A stretch of DNA of 64,000 nt from an uncultured beta proteobacterium. GTDB lineage: Bacteria > Pseudomonadota > Gammaproteobacteria > Burkholderiales > Burkholderiaceae_C. Position numbers and translations under genes: made by a program. Under the pieces are notes generated by a model. It searched no databases. It had not been told where the DNA came from and saw only the letters and a list, made by a program, of their open reading frames with translations. The stretch spans positions 1 to 64,000 of the forward strand of contig CAJCCO010000028.1 in the NCBI GenBank assembly GCA_903960915.1. Direction: 5' to 3'. Below are positions 57,958 to 64,000 of the stretch, piece after piece. Position 1 is the first letter of the stretch. The number at the start of each line of letters is the position of its first letter.

Positions 57958-58241
57958 AGCGTATCGCGATTCAGGGTTAGGCGCGGCGCCAGAGGAGCCT
58001 GTAGGGTTACCGCAGCCCCTAGACCGGCGGGTGGCAGTCCGCCGGGCAAAGGCCGGTGCGGGACAAGAGGCCAAACATGGCATCATGTTGACCTGTCACC
58101 GCAGCTTGAAGAAGCGGTGCTCAGGCGATTTGCTTGTTAGGCAATACCCCACGCCTTGCTTGGCAGACAGGCGGCAGACAGGCGCAGGTGGCCTGGCCGG
58201 CGTCGAGCGTTTCACCCCCCCACCCTGATCAGGAGACATTC
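57958..58241. other. Divergent spacer between the LuxR gene and the hydrolase
   Basis: About 284 bases without a supported gene. A strong inverted repeat (CCGGCGG at 58024-58030, CCGCCGG at 58039-58045) and a perfect 11-base tandem duplication (GGCAGACAGGC at 58162-58172 and 58173-58183) are present. The hydrolase ribosome-binding site is AGGAGA near 58231. An in-frame start at 58134 adds residues that look non-coding. Confidence 0.55.
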
Positions 58242-58970
58242 ATGAGCGATACCTATGTTTTGGTGCACGGCGCCTGGCACACCGGCGACTTGTTGGAGCC
58301 GACGGCCGAACTCATTCGCCAGCAAGGTCACACGGTGCACTGCCCGACCCTCAAAGGCAACCGGGCTGGCGATGACCGCAGCCAGATCGGGCTGGAAGAC
58401 GCTGCGCAATCGGTGTGCGAGTACCTGCTTGAGCACAATTTGAGCCAGGTGCGACTGGTTGGCCACAGCTACGGCGGCATGGTCATTTCGCGCGTGGCCG
58501 ATGTGATGCCCGAGCGCCTTGCGCGCCTGGTTTACGTCAACGCCTTTGTGCCCAACCCGGGCGAGTGCCTCAACGACATGGTGCCACCTCATTACAAAGA
58601 GTTGTTTGACGCCGTGGCGGCTGCCAGCAACGGTGCCGTCATGCTGCCGTTCCCGATCTGGCGCGAGGCCTTCATCAACGACGCCGATATGGCACTGGCC
58701 AAATCAGCCTTCGAGCAGCTCAACCTGCAGCCCTACAAGACCTTCACCGACCCCATTTCATTGAAGGCGCCACTGGCCGCGCTGACGCTTGGCAAGTCCT
58801 ATGTCAACTGCCGCCAGGACACCGCCATGCCGCACAGCCTGCCCTGGCATCCGCGCCTGTCCGAGCGCCTGGGTCTGTTCCGTCTGGTGGAGTGCCAGGG
58901 TAGCCACGAAATCTGGTTCACCGATCCGGCCACCATCGCTGATGCAGTGATCCGGGCCGGTCGGGACTGA
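58242..58970 (+). CDS. Alpha/beta hydrolase
   Basis: A 242-residue serine hydrolase. The nucleophile is S76 in VGHSYGGM, the oxyanion-loop motif HGAWH is at residues 9-13, and the catalytic histidine lies in QGSHEIWF near the C-terminus. Members of this branch include methyl salicylate or acyl esterases, but the substrate here is unknown. A clear AGGAGA precedes ATG 58242. A probable terminator follows at 59036-59059. Neither neighbour is functionally linked. Confidence 0.87.
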   Translation: MSDTYVLVHGAWHTGDLLEPTAELIRQQGHTVHCPTLKGNRAGDDRSQIGLEDAAQSVCEYLLEHNLSQVRLVGHSYGGMVISRVADVMPERLARLVYVNAFVPNPGECLNDMVPPHYKELFDAVAAASNGAVMLPFPIWREAFINDADMALAKSAFEQLNLQPYKTFTDPISLKAPLAALTLGKSYVNCRQDTAMPHSLPWHPRLSERLGLFRLVECQGSHEIWFTDPATIADAVIRAGRD

Positions 58971-59035
58971 GGACACCCAGAGCTCTCGGCGCCTCTTCAG
59001 ATCTTCCCCTGCCGGGGGAAGGCTGGGATGGGAGC

Positions 59036-59059
59036 CCTTGCCAGCCAGCGAGGTTTTTT
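59036..59059 (+). terminator. Probable rho-independent terminator after the hydrolase
   Basis: CCTTGC (59036-59041) pairs with GCGAGG (59048-59053) with one G-U wobble, followed by six T. A stronger nearby stem (CTTCCCC at 59003-59009, GGGGAAG at 59015-59021) lacks a T tract and may be a separate hairpin. Confidence 0.6.
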
Positions 59060-59166
59060 ACGGCGACCGTGCCGCTATTTTTGCGAAATGCGCAGGTGTG
59101 TCAAATTCCTGTCACACGCGCCACCCATGATTGACACCGGTTCGTAATTAAACAAGGTGACTCATC

Positions 59167-61338
59167 ATGAAATGGATTTTTCGTCTCTCCGCTGTGGCAA
59201 CGGCCTGCGCACTGGTTGCCTGCGGGGGCAGCACTGGCCCCGAGGTCAAACAAGGTGTTTTCATCGACGCTGCCGTCGAAGGCTTGAGCTACACCAGCAC
59301 CTCTGGCCTGAGCGGAACCACCGACGCCAGCGGAACTTTCAAGTACGTCGCCGGTGACAAGGTCAGCTTCTCGCTGGGCGGCGTCGCCTTTGAGCCCGTC
59401 ACGGCGGCCGCACAGCTCTCCCCCCTGGACCTGGCCGGCGCGTCCTCGCCCGACCACCCCGGTGCGGTGGCGATTGCCCGACTGATGCAAAGCCTGGACA
59501 CCGACGGCAACCCCGACAACGGCATCACCATCAACCGTACCAAACTCGCTGCGTCCCCGAGAGCGCCCGCCGACTGGTCCAAGGTCAGCGATGCCGACCT
59601 GATCGCCTTGCTCAAGGATGGCGCGCCCGCACTGCGCACCAGCTCAGACGCCCGCACTCACATGAGCCGCGAGCTGGACAAACTTTCGGGCCAGCCCAAA
59701 ATGAGCTTGGTGGGGCGCTACACATCGGGTGGCACCGCCGCGGCCCCCTCTTTGGTCGCAGAAATCGTCTCCTACCACGCCAACAGCAAGTCGCTGTTCA
59801 TCACAGTGGACACCGTCGCGGAGCCCTCGTCTTTCAAGCGGATTGACCTGTCGGGCCTGGGCGGCACGGCACTGGTCAACCCCACCAGCGCCAGCACCCT
59901 GTCGGCCTCGGCGCGCTTTGACGTAGCCGCCGACGTGAACGACGGCAACTTCACAGCCGGCGGGGTGCAGAGTCTGGACGTCAGCGGCAACTTGCTGGCC
60001 ATTGCGGTGCAGAGCTCGCCCAAGACCAACACCGGCGTGATCGCCTTCTACAGCCTATCGAGCAACGGCACGCCGACTTTCCTGAAAAAAGTCAGCGTCG
60101 GCTCCCTGCCCGATGGCGTGGCCTTCTCCCCTGACGGCAAGTACCTGGTCGTAGCCAACGAGGGTGAACTGAGCAAGGACTTCATGACCGATGGCATCGA
60201 CCCCGAAGGCTCGATCTCGATCATCGCCATCAGCAATGGGGTTCCCGCCGCCACCGCGACCACGCTGGGCTTTACTGACTTCAACGTGGGTGGCCGCCGC
60301 CGCAACGAACTGCCAGCGGCCGTTCGCATCGGTCGCCCCGGCGCTAGCGTGGCGCAGGACATGGAGCCTGAATACGTGTCCATCTCCGCCGACAGCAAAA
60401 CGGCCTATGTGACTTTGCAAGAAAACAATGCAGTGGCCGAGGTCGATCTGGCCAGCGGCGCCATCAGCAAAATCATCGCCCTGGGCTTTAAGGACTACGG
60501 CAGCAAGTACAAGATCGCCGCATCAGACCGCTATGCCGGCACCGCGTCAGGGGTTTACGGCAACCCGCCCGAGCCGGCTGTGCTGAAGAACTACGCCAAT
60601 TTGAACGGTGTCTACATGCCCGATGGCATTGCCACTTACACCGTCGACGGGAAGACCTATTTTCTAACGGCCAATGAGGGCGACGACCGCAGCGACTTCC
60701 TCACCGGCGCTTCCTCAGACGTAGCGCGCTTTAAGGATATCGTTGCCAACCTCGACGCCACAGCGTTTCCAGCGGACGTCGTCGCCGCCATCAAGACCGA
60801 TCAAGAACTCGGACGCCTGACCCTGCTGACCAAGAATGCCAACGGCAATTACGGCGACACCGACGGCGACGGCGACTACGACCGTGTCTACGTGCTGGGC
60901 GGAAGGTCTTTTTCGATCTGGTCCGCCGACACCGGCGCGCAGGTGTTTGACTCGGGCGAAGACATCGAGCGCATCGTCTACAACCATGCGGCCGATGACG
61001 CGACCAACAAACTGGCCCTGCTCAAGGCCGATCAGTTGCTCGGCCGTCTGGACAACAAGGGCCCCGAGCCCGAGTCGGTGGTGGTCGGTCAGGTGGGCGC
61101 AGAAACCTATGCCTTCATTGGCCTGGAGCGCTCCAGCAGCATCTTGATGTACAAGATTACCGACCCGACCAAGCCCAAGCTGGTGCAGCACATTCGCAAC
61201 CACACCAACCTCGCCGACGGTGACCTGTCGCCTGAAGGCATGAAGTTCATTCCGGCCAGCCAGAGCCCGACCGGCGTGGCCCTGCTGGCGGTGGGCCACG
61301 AGGTCAGCGGCTCTGTGGCGATCTATCAGATCAAGTAG
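59167..61338 (+). CDS. Choice-of-anchor I-type beta-propeller lipoprotein
   Basis: A 723-residue exported lipoprotein: signal peptide with lipobox LVAC and lipidated Cys19. The N-terminal 120 residues form a beta-rich module (QGVFIDAAVEGLSYTSTSGL). A long repeat region with LPDGVAFSPDGKYLVVANEGE and SISADSKTAYVTLQENNAVAEVDL blades follows, as in phytase-like or alkaline-phosphatase-like propellers. A calcium-binding DTDGDGDYD is at about residues 563-571. Proteins of this kind are called choice-of-anchor I; some carry phosphatase or DNase-like functions, none provable here. It ends just before the tandem repeat. Confidence 0.85.
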   Translation: MKWIFRLSAVATACALVACGGSTGPEVKQGVFIDAAVEGLSYTSTSGLSGTTDASGTFKYVAGDKVSFSLGGVAFEPVTAAAQLSPLDLAGASSPDHPGAVAIARLMQSLDTDGNPDNGITINRTKLAASPRAPADWSKVSDADLIALLKDGAPALRTSSDARTHMSRELDKLSGQPKMSLVGRYTSGGTAAAPSLVAEIVSYHANSKSLFITVDTVAEPSSFKRIDLSGLGGTALVNPTSASTLSASARFDVAADVNDGNFTAGGVQSLDVSGNLLAIAVQSSPKTNTGVIAFYSLSSNGTPTFLKKVSVGSLPDGVAFSPDGKYLVVANEGELSKDFMTDGIDPEGSISIIAISNGVPAATATTLGFTDFNVGGRRRNELPAAVRIGRPGASVAQDMEPEYVSISADSKTAYVTLQENNAVAEVDLASGAISKIIALGFKDYGSKYKIAASDRYAGTASGVYGNPPEPAVLKNYANLNGVYMPDGIATYTVDGKTYFLTANEGDDRSDFLTGASSDVARFKDIVANLDATAFPADVVAAIKTDQELGRLTLLTKNANGNYGDTDGDGDYDRVYVLGGRSFSIWSADTGAQVFDSGEDIERIVYNHAADDATNKLALLKADQLLGRLDNKGPEPESVVVGQVGAETYAFIGLERSSSILMYKITDPTKPKLVQHIRNHTNLADGDLSPEGMKFIPASQSPTGVALLAVGHEVSGSVAIYQIK

Positions 61339-61343
61339 ATCAA

Positions 61344-61392
61344 GTAAAGGGTAAAGGGTAAAGGGTAAAGGGTAAAGGGTAAAGGCTAAAGG
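61344..61392 (+). repeat. Heptanucleotide tandem repeat (GTAAAGG)6 plus one imperfect unit
   Basis: Six perfect seven-base units (61344-61385) and one with a single change (61386-61392) lie between the lipoprotein stop and glcB. A nine-base duplication (GATCAAGTA at 61329-61337 and 61338-61346) runs into them. They start after the stop codon, so copy number changes do not shift that frame. On the other strand they read TTTACCC-type. Confidence 0.95.
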
Positions 61393-61396
61393 CAGT

Positions 61397-61415
61397 CGCG
61401 GCCTGAAGGGCCGCG
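61397..61415 (-). terminator. Hairpin downstream of glcB, possible terminator
   Basis: CGCGGCC (61397-61403) and GGCCGCG (61409-61415) form a seven-base stem. On the minus strand, after glcB, it is followed by loosely spaced T in CTTTAGCCTTTACCC, so termination is only possible, not certain. Confidence 0.45.
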
Positions 61416-61420
61416 CCTGT

Positions 61421-63640
61421 TTAGGCCCCTGCCTTGACCTTCAGCCGCCAGGCATGCAGCAGTGGCTCGGTGTAGCCGCTGGGTTGCGCCAGGCCTTTGA
61501 ACACCAGGTCGCAGGCGGCTTGGTAAGCCGCGCTGGTCTGGAAGTTGCCGGCCATGTTTTTGTACAGCGCATCGCCGGCGTTTTGCTTGTCCACCACGGC
61601 CGCCATGCGCTCGAAGGTCTCGGTCACTTGTGCTTTGCTGACCACGCCGTGCAGCAGCCAGTTGGCCATGTGCTGGCTGGAAATGCGCAAGGTGGCGCGG
61701 TCTTCCATGAGGCCCACGTTATGAATGTCAGGCACCTTGGAGCAGCCCACGCCCTGGTCGACCCAGCGCACCACGTAGCCCAGAATGCCCTGCGCGTTGT
61801 TGTCGAGTTCTTGCTGTTTCTCGGCGGCGCTCCAGTTCGGCGTGGTGGTCACGGGAATGGTCAGCAAGCCAGTCAGCAGCGTGTTGCGCTCCTTGTTGGC
61901 GTTGATTTTTTCCAGGCCTTTTTGCACGTCGGACACCAGCACCTGGTGGTAGTGCAGCGCGTGCAGTGTGGCGCCCGTGGGGCTGGGTACCCAGGCGGTG
62001 TTGGCACCAGCCAGTGGGTGGGCAATTTTTTGCGCCAGCATGGCGTTCATCAGGTCGGGCATGGCCCACATGCCTTTGCCAATTTGCGCCTTGCCGCGCA
62101 GGCCGCAAGACAGGCCCACCAGCACGTTGTTGCGTTCGTAGGCGGTGATCCAGGCGCTGGACTTCATGTCGCCCTTGCGGATCATGGGGCCGGCGTGCAT
62201 GGCGGTGTGCATCTCGTCACCGGTGCGGTCCAGGAAGCCGGTGTTGATGAAGGCCACGCGGCTGCTGGCAGCGGCAATGCAGGCCTTCAGGTTAACGCTG
62301 GTGCGGCGCTCTTCGTCCATGATGCCGAGCTTGACGGTGCTGTCAGGCAGCCCCAGCATTTTTTCGACGCGGCCAAACAACTCGGCGGCAAATGCTACTT
62401 CAGCGGGGCCGTGCATTTTGGGTTTGACGATATAAACCGAGCCCTTGCGCGAGTTGCGAATCGCGTCTTTAGCGCTGCGCTTCAGGTCATGCATGGCAAT
62501 GGTGGTGGTGACCACGGCGTCCAGAATGCCTTCGGGGATTTCACGCGTCACGCCTTTTTTGTCGGTGTACAAAATGGCCGGGTTGGTCATCAGGTGGCCC
62601 ACGTTGCGCACAAACATGAGCGAGCGGCCGTGCAGGGTGACGGGCTTGCCCTTGCCTGAAGGTGCGGTGTATGCGCGGTCGGGGTTCAGGCCGCGTGTGA
62701 GGGTCTTGCCGCCTTTGTCAAAGCTCTCGGTCAGCGTGCCTTGCAAAATACCGAGCCAGTTGCTGTAGGCCAGCACTTTGTCCTGCGCGTCCACCACGGC
62801 CACCGAATCTTCCAGGTCGAGAATGGTGGAGAGGGCTGATTCAATCACCAGGTCGCTCACACCAGCGGGGTCTTTGGCGCCAATGGCGGTGCTGCGGTTG
62901 ATGATGACGTCAAGGTGCAGGCCGTGGTGCACCAGCAGCACGCTGCTGGGGGCCTTGGCTTCGCCCTGGTAGCCCACCAGCTGCTTGGCATCGGCCAGGC
63001 TGGTGTTGCTGCCGTCGGCCAGTTTGACGGCGAGCTTGCCGTCCTTGATGCGGTAGCCCACCGAGTCCACGTGCGAGCCCTTGCGCAGGGGCGCGGTGCG
63101 GTCCAGCACGTGGCGCGCGTAGGCAATAACCTTGGCGCCGCGCTTGGGGTTGTAGCCGCCTTTTTTGCCGGCCTTCTCGCAGCCTTTGTCTTCAGAAATC
63201 ACATCGGTGCCGTACAGCGCGTCGTACAAAGAACCCCAGCGCGCGTTGGCGGCGTTCAGGGCGTAGCGGGCGTTGAGCACGGGCACCACCAGCTGCGGGC
63301 CGGCTTGCACAGCCAGCTCGGCGTCGACATTGCGCGTGGTGATGCGGGCCTTGGCAGGCTGGGGCACCAGGTAGCCAATTTTTTCCAGGAAGGCGCGGTA
63401 GACCGGCATGTTGGCAATGGGGCCGGGGTTGGCTTGGTGCCACGTGTCAAGCGCGGTTTGCAGGCGGTCGCGCTCGGCCAGCAAGGCGATATTTTTGGGT
63501 GCCAGGTCGGCCACCAGCCGGTCAAACCCTTTCCAGAACGCAGCGCTTTTCACGCCAGTGCCGGGCAGGACTTTGTCTTCAATGAACTGGTGCAGCTCGG
63601 TGGCAACGTGCAGGCGGTGGGCGGTGGTGCGGTCGGTCAT
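61421..63640 (-). CDS. glcB: Malate synthase G
   Basis: Malate synthase condenses glyoxylate with acetyl-CoA to malate in the glyoxylate cycle. The single-chain, 739-residue G form is clear from length and from regions such as [49 protein letters not shown] and [19 protein letters not shown] 63640 begins [21 protein letters not shown]. aceA (isocitrate lyase) is not in the window. About 221 bases without a gene separate it from the CoA-transferase. Confidence 0.97.
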   Translation of the reverse strand: MTDRTTAHRLHVATELHQFIEDKVLPGTGVKSAAFWKGFDRLVADLAPKNIALLAERDRLQTALDTWHQANPGPIANMPVYRAFLEKIGYLVPQPAKARITTRNVDAELAVQAGPQLVVPVLNARYALNAANARWGSLYDALYGTDVISEDKGCEKAGKKGGYNPKRGAKVIAYARHVLDRTAPLRKGSHVDSVGYRIKDGKLAVKLADGSNTSLADAKQLVGYQGEAKAPSSVLLVHHGLHLDVIINRSTAIGAKDPAGVSDLVIESALSTILDLEDSVAVVDAQDKVLAYSNWLGILQGTLTESFDKGGKTLTRGLNPDRAYTAPSGKGKPVTLHGRSLMFVRNVGHLMTNPAILYTDKKGVTREIPEGILDAVVTTTIAMHDLKRSAKDAIRNSRKGSVYIVKPKMHGPAEVAFAAELFGRVEKMLGLPDSTVKLGIMDEERRTSVNLKACIAAASSRVAFINTGFLDRTGDEMHTAMHAGPMIRKGDMKSSAWITAYERNNVLVGLSCGLRGKAQIGKGMWAMPDLMNAMLAQKIAHPLAGANTAWVPSPTGATLHALHYHQVLVSDVQKGLEKINANKERNTLLTGLLTIPVTTTPNWSAAEKQQELDNNAQGILGYVVRWVDQGVGCSKVPDIHNVGLMEDRATLRISSQHMANWLLHGVVSKAQVTETFERMAAVVDKQNAGDALYKNMAGNFQTSAAYQAACDLVFKGLAQPSGYTEPLLHAWRLKVKAGA

Positions 63641-63861
63641 GGTGAGGGTAGCTGGGTTGGTGATGGAAGACCTAGACTGTATTCGATACCGGGGCTTTGA
63701 TTAATTGGCGCAGCATCTGTTTATCTGTGACCAAAATGGGGCTAATCTTGCGGCCCTTCAGGCGTGCTGACTCGCAGGCGCCCTGGCTCGGGGCTCAGAC
63801 CGGGCAAAATAGCTTGGCGCGGCGGTCCAGGCTGCCCCTGTTTGATTGAAAGACACTGCCC

Positions 63862-64000
63862 ATGAGCCACGGTCCAACCCCAAGCCCAAGCCCCAACCCA
63901 ACCTCACCCCAAAGCCCAGCCCAAAGCCCTGGCAAGCCGCTCCCCCTGGCGGGCCTGCGCGTGGTGGAATTCACCCACATGGTGATGGGCCCCACCTGCG
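63862..64000 (+). CDS. CaiB/BaiF-family CoA-transferase, N-terminal part only
   Basis: The gene continues beyond the window end. ATG 63862 opens a Pro/Ser/Gln-rich leader (MSHGPTPSPSPNPTSPQSPA), followed by LPLAGLRVVEFTHMVMGPTC, the conserved beginning of class III (CaiB/BaiF) acyl-CoA transferases. The low-complexity leader is unusual and the true start could be later, but no second Met precedes the conserved segment within the window. Substrate acids cannot be determined. Confidence 0.82.
   Translation, partial: MSHGPTPSPSPNPTSPQSPAQSPGKPLPLAGLRVVEFTHMVMGPTC

Noticed and set aside
61344-61392. Heptamer repeat as a telomere or CRISPR remnant
   Set aside because: Units are contiguous with no spacers, and a single short array inside a chromosome-like region does not support a telomere.

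Overview
The window looks like a high-GC betaproteobacterial chromosome, most likely Burkholderiales/Comamonadaceae (Rhodoferax/Polaromonas-like). This rests on protein style (Bug receptor, TIGR02049-type GshA, the BamE-DapB-ExbBD-LeuS-LptE-HolA-ProA order, hpf-ptsN-hprK) and on sequence composition. No search was run, so genus is an inference. No tRNA, rRNA, CRISPR array or insertion sequence was recognised.

Layout. 0-8.3 kb: end of an acyl-CoA synthetase, a D-amino-acid PLP enzyme, uvrA, a LysR regulator, an MFS exporter, ssb and a small membrane HExxH protein, closed by a strong terminator. 8.36-15.3 kb: a six-gene operon of RND adaptor, RND pump, sulfide:quinone oxidoreductase, a YgaP-type two-helix membrane protein, an OsmC-like thiol protein and a CsoR/FrmR-family repressor. 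It starts at a promoter whose spacer holds a G6 tract like that of CsoR-family operators. 15.4-34.8 kb: housekeeping genes (mnmA, NUDIX, pntAB, fadD, nucleosidase, corA, hpf-ptsN-hprK, fur/bamE, dapB, exbBD, leuS, lptE, holA, proA). 34.8-36 kb: a more A+T-rich patch with a NYN-domain nuclease and a candidate small RNA. 36-42.7 kb: gshA, kup, benE, gshB, a class II amidotransferase and a tautomerase.

42.8-58.1 kb is a peptide / D-amino-acid catabolic region. One arm (minus strand) holds a Bug binding protein, a DUF2817/M14-like peptidase and an M81 (MlrC-like) peptidase, with a GlxA/AraC regulator opposite. A second arm (plus strand) is a complete Dpp-type ABC importer followed by a second M81 peptidase, with a LuxR-type regulator beyond. 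Between them lies a translationally coupled DgcN-DgcA pair, the families linked to conversion of D-glutamate through N-acetyl-D-glutamate. Together they suggest import and breakdown of D-Glu-containing peptides (muropeptides or cyanobacterial peptides), which is an inference.

58-64 kb: an alpha/beta hydrolase, a large calcium-motif lipoprotein, a heptanucleotide tandem repeat, malate synthase G, and the start of a CaiB/BaiF CoA-transferase cut by the window edge.

The two most interesting units are the sulfide-oxidoreductase/RND/CsoR operon and the double-M81/DgcN-DgcA peptide locus.
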